Of a stretch of 64,000 nucleotides of DNA, positions 12,266 to 23,168 are shown piece by piece. Both the position numbers and the translations under genes were made by a program. Each line of letters starts with the position of its first letter. Within the stretch, counting starts at the first letter, position 1. The DNA comes from Ascaphus truei (Eukaryota; Chordata; Amphibia; Anura; Ascaphidae), in NCBI GenBank assembly GCA_036426205.1, contig WSYH01001245.1, positions 62,001 to 126,000 of the forward strand, written 5' to 3'. The notes below the pieces were generated by a model. The model was not told the DNA's origin, did not search any database, and worked only from the letters and a program-made list of their open reading frames with translations.

Positions 12266-13274
12266 CGTCAGCACTTCCGCGTCTGCGCGCGCAACAGATG
12301 CAGTGGCTTGCAAGGGACAGGGCTCTTCGTCACCGGCTATGGGATCCTCATAGGGTTAAAAACTCTACGCGTTTCGCCATTCTTTCCAGTACGGCTTCCT
12401 CAGCCCACTCAGTTTTCTCTATGAGGTGGTCACCTAAGGTCAATACGGACTGCAGGAACTCTGTTCCCACTGCTAATATAAGTGCCAGAACCCCGTTCCT
12501 GTGCATTCCTGATCCACTATAGCCCTGTTAATACTGATTATTACTGTGCACCTCCAACTATTTATTTTTTCTATTTAGCCAAGACAGCACAAGGGACCTA
12601 AAACACATTATAAGCTCTCTCTGTTGAGTGACTTTTCAAACATTTTCTATAAGCATTATGTGCTTTGAGAGCTTTAAGTGCATAAAGATACTCGTCCTCA
12701 TTACACTGTGCAGCATGTTCATTTTCAGAAAAGGCCCAACATGCTGCCTTTCCACTCAAACATGAAATGCCAAAAGCACTACAAATGTAATGTGTTTATG
12801 TCTAGTTCTTCTCAAAACTGCGTCCACTGTGCCCTTAGAAATACTGTACAACAAGTAAAAAGAATAAACACCAGGAGGAATAATTTAATTTCAGTGGGGT
12901 CACCTTCACAATCATTCTTCCTTCAGCCATGTGTTTATGCATAGGAATAATATCCCCATACCTGGATGAATACGTTTATGAGGGGCATTTTGAAATACAT
13001 TACTGATAAAAAATGTTTATCAAATCCTCACTAAACTAATTATCACATATGTTTATATGCTTTTTATATTTCTATTTGACATTTTATTACTTAGTCAATA
13101 GTAAAAATATGTATTAATGCCATAGAACAAACACCCACTACAGTTTTCAAGAAGTTACCATACGTCCCAGTTCAGCAGGGCCAGTCCTGGATTTTCTTTA
13201 AAGGCCCCAGTCAACCAATTTTCTCAAAATCGTTCAAATCATCCGGTTTTTAGCTTTTGTCTGTTTAGACTAAC
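12266..13274. repeat. Left end of the duplicated unit; non-coding repeat sequence
   Basis: Similarity to the second copy (from about 43117) starts here. The first ~170 bases contain tacgcgtttcgccattc and cttcctcag, a motif of widespread vertebrate repeats that I cannot name with confidence. No open frame with a domain is present before the L2-like LINE. Confidence 0.5.
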
Positions 13275-15732
13275 ATGACTTTTAAAATATTAAAGCAAGC
13301 ACTGCACGTGCAACTGGACGAACTAAGGGCATGGTACCTTATGCATAAACCCAAAGCCATCGTTCTTACAGAAACATGGCTAACCCCTAAAACCCCTGAT
13401 GCAAATATCGCCATTCAGGGATACTCCATTTCTAGGAGAGAAATGTCAAAGAGAGGCGGAGGGGTGTTATTTTATATTGCAAACACTTTACAATTTACAC
13501 TGTTAAATTGCCCCCCAAGCCCACCCTCTTTTGAAATTCTAGTTGGCAAAATCTGCCTCCCCTTTTCTAAGCCCATCTTGGTTGCTGGCATCTACCGCCC
13601 CCCTAAAATCCCTGACTGATATTACCCAGTTTCTCGGCTCCATTTCCTCTCTGAATGAGAAGAGTGAGCTTCTAGTTCTTGGGGATTTCAACTTCAATTG
13701 GCTTGACACTAAAAACCACAAAATCCAGATACAACTCAAGTCACTTAACCTATCACAACTCATTTCCCAACCCACACGGATAAACCTGAAATCTCACAAC
13801 CACTCCTTGCTAGACTGGATTCTCTCCTCAAACACCAGCAGAATCCAATCCTCTGGCATCCTTCCTGATATTTTCAGTGACCATGCAATAGTGTACTGTG
13901 TAAGGAAAATTAAACCGCCCCATTCAAGCCCTAAAGTTCTCCTCACTAGAACATTTAGAAACTTTATCCCACAAAAGTTTCTGGATGACCTTACCAACTG
14001 CCCATGGCACAGAATCGATTTAATTCCCGACCCTGATTCTGCGCTCGACTATTTCCAATCCGAGTTCTTAAAACTCTGCGATACCCATGCTCCACTGCGC
14101 AAAATAAGGGTGGCCCACCTTCCATGGGTACACCTGACCTTATAGTACTCTACCAGTTCAGGGATACCTTGTGGAAAAGCTACAAAATAACTAGCACTAC
14201 CAAGGATCTCAATCACTACAGATGCCTGCGGAACATGTGCACAAGGCGAACAAGGCATGCAAAAGCACAATATTACTCTGACAATCTCCACCAGAATACA
14301 TCAAACCCAGCTAATTTCTGGAAGGTTATCAACCATATATTCCAGCCTCCTAACCATCAACAACCAAGTAATATCACTAAGGGGGATATTACTCTGACAA
14401 ACCCCACTGACATCGCAAATGCATTCAATGATTACTTTGTGGGGTGTGCCACTAACTTATTAGCGAAACGCAGCCCAAACCACAAACCTGAATCTCATCC
14501 TGGGAGTACCCACATAGCCCCACCCCCTCGCAACACTGCCCACAACTTTCAATTTGGCCCAGTATCCGAAGAGAAGATTACACAAGCGCTCCTCAAATTA
14601 AAACCAAGCAGCCAATGTGGACCTGACTTACTACAATCTAGGTTCCTACGACTTGGTGCCATTGCCAAACAAATTGCTTCCATAGTCAACTCTATCCTGT
14701 CTGCAGGCAATATCCCTAAGACCTGGAAAACTGCCAGAGTTGTCCCAATCTTCAAAAGTGGGGACAAAAACACTGTCTCAAACTACAGGCCAATCTCACT
14801 TCTCCCAATTCTATCCAAAGTCATGGAAAAATGTGTCCACTCCCAACTAAGCGATTACTATTCCAAGATAAATTTCCCTAGCCAATTCCAATCTGGCTTT
14901 CACCCCAAACACTCCACCATAACTACCCTGCTAAAAGTTTGCAATGAAATCCAGTGTGGAATAGAACGGCGACAACTCACTGGTGCGGTATTCCTAGATT
15001 TTGTAAAGGCTTTTGATACAGTTGATCATGCTATCCTGCTTAACAAACTCCAGAGCTCTGGAATAGGGAAGCATGCTTTTAAACTGGTTTCAGTACTACA
15101 TATCAGATGTGGTGTCCCGCAAGGCTCTGTTCTGGGGCCCCTACTCTTCTCAGTGTTCACCAATGATCTTCCTACAGTTTGTAAGGAAGCCTCAATACAC
15201 ATGTATGCAGATGACACAATCCTATATGCACACAGCCATTGCCGCTCTGACCTTCAACACATACTTCAGTCTGACTTTTTGAGACTCGAAAACTGGATTT
15301 CCCACAACAAACTGTTTTTGAACACTGACAAGACTGTAACATTGGTATTTGGGACCAAGACTAAATTTTTAAAGCTTCCAGCGACTGAGCTCCAGATTAG
15401 AACCAACACTAACACCACCCTAACCCCCGTCACTAGTTTTAAATACCTGGGCATATGGTCTGACTACCACTTAACATTCGGAATGCACATTGATACCCTA
15501 ACAACCAAGACCTATGCCAAACTAGGTGTACTTTACAGGAACAAATCCTCCTTAAGTCTGCTGGTCAGAAAGCGTATCGCACAGCAGATGCTAATGCCAA
15601 TTATTGACTATGGAGACATAGTATATGGCTCGGCACCTCAAACTCACCTTAGCAAATTTGACACCCTCTTCAATTCAATTTGTCGTTTTGTTCTCCATTG
15701 CAACTACAACACACATCACTGCGAAATGCTCA
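13275..15732 (+). pseudogene. L2-like LINE ORF2, 5' part (endonuclease + reverse transcriptase), broken
   Basis: Three overlapping frames (13275-13619, 13543-14145, 14124-15737) together give an APE-type endonuclease and then a reverse transcriptase, so at least two frameshifts are present. Visible landmarks are LTETWL, GDFNFNW and SDHAIVYC for the endonuclease, and YRPISLLP, FQSGFHPKHST, FLDFVKAFDTVDHA, GVPQGSVLGPLLF and YADDTILYA for the polymerase. The N-terminus is missing. Around 15085-15105 the conserved stretch between the NWFQYY block and the GVPQGS block is missing, so the polymerase is also internally deleted. The frame is cut at about 15732 by a CR1-like fragment and resumes at 30284. 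The family assignment (L2/CR1 side of the LINEs) is from motif style. Confidence 0.85.
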
Positions 15733-15935
15733 AATAACTTACTAAAAGCATTAGTAAGACCACACCTTGAATATGGAGTACAATTTTGGGCACCAATCCT
15801 AAGAAAAGACATTATGGAACTAGAGAGAGTGCAGAGAAGAGCCACCAAATTAATAAAGGGGATGGACATTCTAACTTATAAGGAGAGGCTAGCTAAATTA
15901 GATTTATTTACATTAGAAAAGAGGCGTCTAGGAGG
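15733..15935 (+). mobile_element. CR1-like LINE 3' fragment, left part
   Basis: The translation includes [30 protein letters not shown] and [16 protein letters not shown], the C-terminal tail of CR1-type ORF2 proteins. It interrupts the L2-like frame and is itself interrupted after LEKRRL by the L1-like LINE. The right part continues at 29750 with RRLRGDMITIYKYIQ, so the two halves join in frame once the insertion is removed. Confidence 0.8.
15916..15935. repeat. Target-site duplication of the L1-like LINE, left copy
   Basis: gaaaagaggcgtctaggagg here matches 29750-29769 with one mismatch (g/a at the 16th base). It lies inside the CR1-like coding tail, so the right copy restores that frame. 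Confidence 0.85.
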
Positions 15936-16073
15936 CGCATGCGCGAGGCTGGAGCAGATGGCAGCATAAACCTAGAGCTCCATCCCCCACCTCCCACAAA
16001 GTCATAAAAACGGCAATAATCACTGAAAAAACCCACAAATAAAAGCAGGAAAAGAGCAAGAGATACCCCCAGG

Positions 16074-17024
16074 ATGGCTCCGCTATCAGCGAAAAAGAAA
16101 AAGGAAGGCGATTTAAGGCGTTATTTGGGACGTTCTACCCCACGAGGCGCTGCCGCAGCGGGACCGCCAGAGTCAGCAGCAGGATCCGACTCAGAGAGGG
16201 AAGAAGACCCCCCCCTGCATCAGCCCACCCAGATGCCTGTCCGAATATGCGATTTTGATCGCTTATACCAGGACATGAAAGATATGATATATGTCGGACT
16301 GCAGGACATGAAAAAAGAGGTTCAGGGGCTGGGGGAGAGAACGGGTGCCCTAGAGGAAAAGATGGCGGCCGCTTCTAAACAACATAAAAAAGCAGATAAA
16401 AAAATCACATATATGCAAACTCAAATTACAGAGATACTAGACAGACAGGAGGATGCCGAAAACCGGGACCGCAGAAACAATATCAGGGTACGTGGCGTCC
16501 CAGAAACGATTACAGACGCAGAGGACTTTATATCCAGATGGCTGGAATCCATATTACCCGATCTCCCTGCGGCAGAAAGAGTGATGGACCGCTGCCACAG
16601 AGCCCTCAGAAGCCGCCCGGCAGCAGCTGATCAACCGCGGGACATAATTGCAAGGTTGCACTATTTTAAAACCAGAGACGCGATCTTTAAATGTGCACGA
16701 ATGGAGGGAGCATGCCGGTTTGAGGGAAACGCTATCCAGCTCTTCCAGGATCTATCCCCGATCACCCTCACGAGACGGAGAGCACTACACCCGGTCACCA
16801 AGCTGCTGAGAGACCGAGCGGTGAGATACCGCTGGACTTTTCCGTTTGGCCTGATGGTGATACGGAACGGACGGGCCATAACTATAAAAGACCCAGGAGA
16901 AAGCGAAGAATTCCTGCATAAACTGGGACTGAAGGAGGGCCAGACACAAAGCCCCAGAAGAGAGGCACGGGAGGATCCAGAATGGAGCACAGTGGGAGCG
17001 CAAAAATCCCCCGAGGCCCGTTGA
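16074..17024 (+). CDS. L1-like ORF1 RNA-binding protein (316 aa)
   Basis: ORF1p of L1-type LINEs is a trimeric RNA-binding chaperone that packages the LINE transcript. The N-terminus is basic and disordered (SAKKKKEGDLRRYLG, then an acidic SDSEREEDPP). A probable coiled coil covers about residues 60-125. An RRM-like segment begins at RRNNIRVRGVPE (about 134-145), and the C-terminal domain contains HPVTKLLRDRAVRYRWTFP. The length is normal for the family (about 300-350 aa). The ATG follows gccccagg-type leader sequence with no upstream in-frame start nearby. The frame is intact here; the second copy at 47039 is broken by single-base indels. Known from the family: the trimer and chaperone roles. 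Seen: the domain order and motifs. Confidence 0.88.
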   Translation: MAPLSAKKKKEGDLRRYLGRSTPRGAAAAGPPESAAGSDSEREEDPPLHQPTQMPVRICDFDRLYQDMKDMIYVGLQDMKKEVQGLGERTGALEEKMAAASKQHKKADKKITYMQTQITEILDRQEDAENRDRRNNIRVRGVPETITDAEDFISRWLESILPDLPAAERVMDRCHRALRSRPAAADQPRDIIARLHYFKTRDAIFKCARMEGACRFEGNAIQLFQDLSPITLTRRRALHPVTKLLRDRAVRYRWTFPFGLMVIRNGRAITIKDPGESEEFLHKLGLKEGQTQSPRREAREDPEWSTVGAQKSPEAR

Positions 17025-17240
17025 ACCCCCCAGTTTCCTGAAACTAACTAAGTCCAGTTGACTACAATTACTGTTTAAAAGTTGGAGCAAAGCTTCCCAC
17101 ACCAGTTTGCCACTCACAGAACTTGCCAAGATATCTGTCAATGTCGCTGCCCTGCCGGTATTACCACTAAGAGGACTTCTCGGATTGCCTGGAAAAGAAA
17201 ATCCAAAACCTTACCTGAAGCTGCAAATGGCGACTTGAGA
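17025..17240 (+). other. L1 inter-ORF region, left part
   Basis: This stretch is shared with 47994-48210 of the second copy. Just after about 17247 the two copies stop matching, which marks the left breakpoint of the inserted LTR-element fragment. Confidence 0.7.
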
Positions 17241-17347
17241 TGGACAAACTGCAAAGTTGCAAGACTTTCTGCAGCTGGCCCACGCGGTGTCCCGGGAACG
17301 CGGGAATCGCCATCTTGGTTTTGGTTCGTATTGTCTTTCTTCATATT

Positions 17348-17719
17348 TTAGGTAGCGTCTGGCTGCTTGTTTATTGGTGTATAATAAAGTCCATTTCGTT
17401 CCTCCCATCTAGCAACACTGTCGTCCTCACTAGTCTCGAGGGTACTTTCCCGAGAACATAGACAGGACAAACACGGCGCAGCCACGGCTTTCACGCCATT
17501 CCACAACAAGCTCACAAAAGTCTCTTCTGTAGCTTGTTCTTCTTCCACGCACAGGTCATATGCGTGTCCTTCCTCTGTCCACCATCCTGGACCTTCTGCT
17601 CTTTGCAGATCCTCCATTCTGACGGTTCTCTCTGCCCGGCATCCTGGACCTTCTGCTCTTTGCAGATCCTCCATTCTGACGGTTGTTTCTCGATCACTGT
17701 ATACTGGATTATTGTACAT
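17348..17719 (-). pseudogene. N-terminal part of the unknown LTR-element ORF, diverged copy
   Basis: The 123-codon frame aligns with the start of the 975-aa protein at 40836: MYNN against MYDN, MED against MED, EEQAT against EEQAV, and LLWNGVKAVAAP against LLWSGAKAVAAP. A frameshift near 17345 moves the rest into another frame (TPRGPAAES against RPRGPSAEN). The block VRMEDLQRAEGPG is present twice because of a 57-bp tandem duplication (17584-17640 and 17641-17684 onward). Agreement starts at the ATG, supporting the start chosen for the full-length copy. Function unknown. Confidence 0.7.
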
Positions 17720-18078
17720 GGAGCTCCGCTCTGCGGGGCAGCTACCACATCAGTACAATAAACATGCCTTGTGCACCACCTTGTGTGCCTAACGTAGATC
17801 TGACTCGTGTTTGCACTACCTCAGGCTAGGCTCACTCTTTCTGTGTCTACTGTAACACTTTCCTACAGTCTGTGCTCCTTGGTCAAGTGATCTGGAATGG
17901 AGACTAGAGTACTCTGGCTCTTCCATGCAGTACTTTGGGCGTCGACCTACTGTTGGCTAGCCTAGTGCAGACCCTTCCAGAATTCCTGCTCTAAGTTACC
18001 AGTTTACCCCTTCAGGCGTCCCCCGCTAGCGCTACCTCAAGGCTACTAGGACAGCTATAGCCCCCTGCTCCAGATCTA

Positions 18079-18083
18079 CTAAC
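18079..18083. repeat. Gypsy target-site duplication (ctaac), left copy
   Basis: ctaac here and at 24292-24296 flank the LTRs exactly, as expected for a 5-bp staggered integration. Confidence 0.9.
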
Positions 18084-19207
18084 TGTGACGGGAGACGCGC
18101 TTAATAACACATTTATATTTCGTGGATCCTGATTGAGCAGAACAGGTTGAGCAAAATAAACTGAGATTTATTCCCTTGATAGGCAAACACACGACAACTG
18201 CAGAATAAACTTAATAATTACACTCACGGGTAGAGAAACAGAGGATAATGTCCAGAAAGGTGCAAAACACCAGGAGATTGTCTTTTAAAATGTAGTCCTT
18301 TTGCAAGGGCACAAATTGCCAGCCCCAATCCTTCTGTGAATGTGCAAAGTCTTTTCTGGTTCTTTATGGGTTCGGTCTGGAATCCCCAGGGCTAACGAAA
18401 TCCTGAAGCAGGGCTAGTTTCCTTGTTGCAATGTTTTTTTAACCCCTTGCGTTCTGGAATCGTAGCCGCTGTACTTAGGTCTTATCCGCTTGAAGAAATC
18501 AGGTAACAACAGCAGGAACAACACAGGAATATCAGCAGGAACAACAACAACACAGGAATGAGGGGTACGTGCCTTTCTAAGGACAAGGGCCTGTGAAGTG
18601 TTACATTAGCCTCATCCCATTGGCAAGGAATTATCTTCCTCTTATCAGAACCTGCCAGGTCACATGGGCAAATCCTACAGCCAGCTCAGGTAACTCTGAG
18701 CATGCTCAGTAAGCAGCTTGGTAGCACTGCTAAGTAAAAAGGGGCCATTCATTTCTGGGGATGCAATGTCTGGAGTTTGGTCCCAAGGTGTGAAATAGCC
18801 AGGATGAGTAACAGGACTTGCTACTCAGAAACATCCTGATTAAGTGACACTTTAAGAATCTGGGGTCTTTCATGTATGCATAACATTTGGTCATTAATGC
18901 ATTAATAAGGCAGGCAGAAAAAAACAGCATCATGCCTGTACATATAAACTGCACCAGAAAGGCACTTCATCAAAAATATATGTTTCCCTTATGACAAAGT
19001 TATATTTTTAATATGTGTGTACTTGGGGGATTACACTGAGGCGGCACCCCAAAAATCAGGGTGCTGGCTCACTCCGTTCCTAAATTAGCAGTCTTAAAAG
19101 GGGAACAGCATATAATATTAACCCCTTCATCCCCAATACGAAATAGAGGTAACCAGCCAAGCCCACTGCCTTTATTAATGCGCTGATTACCCCCCATTTT
19201 CGCCACA
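18084..19207 (-). repeat. Gypsy 3' LTR (left copy)
   Basis: It runs from tgtgacgg to gccaca on the plus strand. A minus-strand AATAAA signal lies at 18167-18172, near the end of the LTR in transcription order. It matches the right LTR with about 22 differences by eye. Confidence 0.92.
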
Positions 19208-19217
19208 CCTCCCCCAC
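19208..19217 (-). other. Gypsy polypurine tract
   Basis: On the minus strand gtgggggagg abuts the TG of the 3' LTR. It lies directly after the RNase H stop codon and is the expected primer for plus-strand DNA synthesis. Confidence 0.8.
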
Positions 19218-20633
19218 TCAAAGCCCAAGGTTTGCCCTGGCCACTTCCTCTGGTGGTTGGGCTGACCTGAGGGTTTTTGAAGTCATTAGGTCTTGGGGAT
19301 GGTCTTGCCGGGAGAGGCCATCAGCGTTCCCATGCTCACTGCCTTTCTTGTACTGAATGGTGAAGTCACATTCTTGCAAGGCAAGGCTCCAGCGCAGGAG
19401 CTTGGCATTCTCTCCCGACACCCTCTGCAACCAACTTAGGGGGTTATGGTCAGTGATAACAGTGAAGGTTCTGCCATACAGAAAGGGCTGTAGCTTCTTT
19501 AGAGCCCATACTATGGCCAGACACTCCTTCTCAATAGTGGCATATGCTCCTTCTCTGGGCAGCCGCTTGCGGCCCAGAAACATCTTTGGAGGTTCCCTGA
19601 CCTCCTCCCCCACCTGGCTGAGCACAGCACCAATGCCAAAATCTGAGGCATCAGTCCGCTCCAGAAACTTGTTGGAATAATCTGGAGCGGCAAGGATGGG
19701 TGCAGTCTTCAAAGCCTGAAATGCTTTTTCCCAGGCTGGAGACCAGACTACCAGCACAGACTGTCACTTCTGGGTCAAGTCAGTCAGGGGTTTGGCAATG
19801 GCACTATACTGGGGAACAAACTTCCTGGAGTAGCCTGCAGTGCCTAGAAACGCCATGACCTGCTTCTTGGTTTTGGGAGTGGGCCACTGCACTACTGCCT
19901 CGACCTTAGCTGGTTCTGGCTTGTGGTGCCCTCCACCCAACCTATGCCCTAGGTATAAGACTTCAGCCATCCCTACTAAGCACTTGGTGGGTCTTAAGGC
20001 GAGACCTGCCTCCCTAATCCTGGCTAGCACCGCCACTACATGAATTAAGTGCGATTCCCAGGAGTTACTGAACACAGCAATATCATCCAGATAAGCCCTT
20101 GCAAACCCTTGCATACCCTCTAGCAAATGATTGACCAGGCATTGGAAGGTAGCCGGTGCATTCTTCATCCCAAATGGCATCACTAAGAACTCATAGACGC
20201 CACTTGGGGTGATGAAAGCCGACTTCTCCCGAGCCTCCTGGGTCAAAGGGATCAGCCAGTACCCTTTACTGGGATCCCTGGTGGTCAGATACCTTGCCCC
20301 CGCGAGTTCATCCAGAAACTCATCCATGCGGGGCATGGGGTAGGCATCTGAAACCGTCCCTGCATTGAGCTGCCGGTAGTCCACATAGAACCGGGTGGTC
20401 CCATCCTTCTTAGGCACTAGGACTACCGGACAAGCCCAAGGGCTCTGGGATGGTACAATTACCCCTAGGGCCAGCATCTCATCCACCTCCCTCTCTATAC
20501 TGCCCTTCACCTCTGCTGACACTCTATAAGCATGCTTATGCAGAGGTCTCAGATCCCCTGTAAGCACTGGGTGCTCAGTGATGTGTGTCCTCCCTTGCTT
20601 GTCCGTGAACAGAGCCCTATACTGCTCTAGCAT
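19218..20633 (-). pseudogene. Gypsy reverse transcriptase-RNase H, interrupted by one stop
   Basis: This is the polymerase and RNA-degrading part of the retrotransposon. From the 5' end: DYRQLNAG, the motif-A region TRDPSKGYW, MPFGMKNAPATFQ, the catalytic AYLDDIAVFS (about 20065-20095), LGTAGYSRKFVPQYS of the connection, then after a TGA at 19764-19766 the RNase H region TDASDFGIGAVLSQ, ATIEKECLAIVWAL and TDHNPLSWLQ. The two halves are in the same frame, separated only by the stop. The usual FRNFV-like sequence is SRKFV here, and motif A reads DPSKGY rather than DLTKGY. It stops 11 bases before the 3' LTR, leaving no room for a downstream integrase. Confidence 0.88.
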
Positions 20634-20734
20634 AGCCCTGACATCTGCCCTCTGCCTGACACTCAGCTGAGACCCTATCTCAACCTGCTCTACGGTACCT
20701 CCCTGCCTAGCCTCCCCTAGGAGATCTGGCAGAG

Positions 20735-22993
20735 CTATGTCCTCTTGAGCATATGGATGTGATAGACTTTGGTCCTCCCTGTCTCCCTGTATGTCCCTAC
20801 ATACCTCTGCACTCTCTCTAGTGCCCTCCTGGCCAGGCGGTGGGAGGTAGCCAGAGCATTCCTCATCCTGAATGGCACCCTGACAAACTCACAGAGGCCA
20901 TTCTGAAGACTGAAGTCTGACCCCCCCTTTGCCTTCCTCTCTAGACTGTCTGCCACCTCTGCTGATACTCCATAGATATTCTTATGCAGAGGATGCAGAT
21001 CACCTGGAAACACAGGCTGATCTGTACTATGTGCCCTGCCCAGCTTGTCTGAGAACAGGACCCTAGGCTGCTCTACCCTAGCCCCGGCTTCTGCCCCTGC
21101 CTGCCTACCTCCCAGGACCCCTAGCTCGACTAGGACCCCCCTAGGAAACCCTATCCTACCTAAGAGGCCTGGCACTGACTGAGCTACTTCCTGAAACATG
21201 TTCCCCATTCCTGGTAACAGGTTCAGGAGCATCTGCACATAATCACCCGCTTTAACCTCTGGCTGGCAGGCGTCCCAGGGGTGGCCAAAGTCTGCCACTG
21301 CCCCTGCTGCCTCCGGCCAGAAGTAAGGCTGCAACAGCTGGGTTCTCATGTGAGTGACCCCCTGATGCCCCACTAGCGGACTGGGGAAGGCTACCTGCAA
21401 CACTTGCTGCCTACCCTCCCTGGGTCCCACTAACCGTCTTCTACCTGTCCAGCCCCTGGCTAACCCAGTAGAACCTGGCTCCCTACCTGAGAGCCCGCGG
21501 TGCCACAGCCTGTGGTCTGACCCCCCGCTTTCCCAGGACTCGGACGCCCGCAGTCCCATACCTTCTAAGCTGGGGTCAGCTTTCACCGCATCCCTATCTG
21601 CTGTCCCTAATTCTAACCACCCACCCTTAGTCTCTAAGTCAGGGGTAACAGGAACAGGTAAAGGGAACAGTAAGTCAGTCACTGGTCGCGACTCAGTAGT
21701 CTGGCTTACCTGTCTGGTCTCCGCAGAGGCCACTGGAACCATTGGTCCCAAATGCAGGGGGACAGAGGTTGATTCTGCTGTGACTCCTGATGACAGGTTC
21801 TTAGGAATCGCCGCAACAGCAGGCAATTCCGCAGCAACCACACAGATCACAGGCTCCAGGTTATTGCTAAGGCGCACCTCAGCAGTTTCCCTGGACAAAA
21901 CCCCCACCTCCCTCATGCCATGATTGGCACCCCCATCCAAAATGATCTGGGCACCCTGTAAGGACCGCAGCCCTCCATCAGGCATGGTTCTTTGCACCCC
22001 GGTGCCCGGGAGCAAATCTTCTGACTGCACCAGAATAACAGCAGCACCCAAATCTGGCAAGCTCCTTGCTTGCCGGTCACCAAAGGTAACCCTCCGTGGG
22101 TGCCTGCTCAGGACATCAGCAGGCTGCATCTCGACTGACGCAGTTGGACATCCTCTGCTCACTGATGCTGGCTCTGAGGTGACAAAAGCAGCATCTGCCT
22201 GGGACATCCCTCTTGGTTGTGGCTCCATGGCTGTGCTCTGTTCCTCTGTGTGGGCCAGCCCAATCTGTGTTACTGGCCCTGCAGCTTGTGAACGTTGCCC
22301 CTGATGGGGTCCCCCAGACCGCTCACGGTCCGGGCAATGTGGCCGGATGTGGCCCACCTTGTGGCAATGATAGAACCGTCTCTCAAGCTTGGACTCCCCA
22401 GTATAGGGCGTGTCGCCCCCCACTGTATGTTTGGGAGTCCGCTGAGGTGCAGACTGGTCCCCCCTAGCCGGAATGGCTGCCTCTCTGGGGACTGCTGCGT
22501 TGCTCACCAAGGCTCTGCTGGTTACACCTTCATTTGCTGGCTCTGCTGCTTCCATAGCAGTTACTCTGGGAACGTCCTGTTCCCCGCTGACAAGGTGGGA
22601 GTGAGGGGGCCTTCCAAGCGCTGTCGACAGGAGCTCGAGTCGCTGTTCATAGCTAAGCCCTTCTCCCCAGGAAGTGAGGAGTGCAATGAGTCCAGAGGTA
22701 GCCAGTCCGGTCGCCGCAGCGACTGATCCATCTGCACCCCCTGGCACAACGCCACTCTCTTCCAGGCAGTTACTGACATCCTTCCCCTCTCCTTGCAGCC
22801 CCGGAGCTGGAGAGATCTCCTGCACTCCGGGCTGAGTACTGTCTGCTGGCGGGGCTATCCTGTCCTCATATTCTTCTAAGTCCTCCTCCAGCTGACTCTT
22901 TGACCGACCGTCTGTCGTGAACCCGTACCCCACACATCTCTCCACTATCTGCGCCCGGTTCCAGGTACAAAACCTTCCTGAGCGTGGACTCAT
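20735..22993 (-). pseudogene. Gypsy gag-protease-integrase remnant polyprotein
   Basis: The ATG is at 22993; a longer frame upstream uses only TTG. The N-terminus (WNRAQIVERCVGYG) resembles a SAP-like start seen in related gags. The zinc knuckle FYHCHKVGHIRPHC (about residue 205) has lost its first Cys. The protease signature reads PDLGAAVILV (about 310) instead of D[TS]GA. An integrase zinc-binding part, GHQGVTHMRTQLL...YFWP (about 541), is followed by GRIGFPRGVLVELG, where the core should begin. The rest of the core is missing and replaced by remnants of a second reverse-transcriptase start (FSDKLGRAHSTDQPV and CEFVRVPFRMRNALATS). It ends with an integrase C-terminal motif, TKVYHIHMLK. The true polymerase continues in another frame at 20633. 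Not functional as integrase. Confidence 0.75.
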
Positions 22994-23138
22994 GGTGCCA
23001 CTGGGGTATAGGTCCAGAGACCAGTGAATTATCTCGTGCTTCTTTGGAAGTGTGTGTAAGTTGCCACTTGTCTGAGGAGCTTGCAATCTACAAGGTCCTC
23101 ACTATATTACAGAACACTGCAATATAGGCTCAATCAGT

Positions 23139-23156
23139 ATCCCACCGCTGCCACCA
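23139..23156 (-). other. Gypsy primer-binding site, tRNA-Leu
   Basis: The minus strand reads TGGTGGCAGCGGTGGGAT, 12 bases inside the 5' LTR. It is the exact complement of the 3' end (with CCA) of vertebrate tRNA-Leu as I remember it, so minus-strand DNA synthesis would be primed by that tRNA. Confidence 0.85.
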
Positions 23157-23168
23157 GTTTTAAACGCT

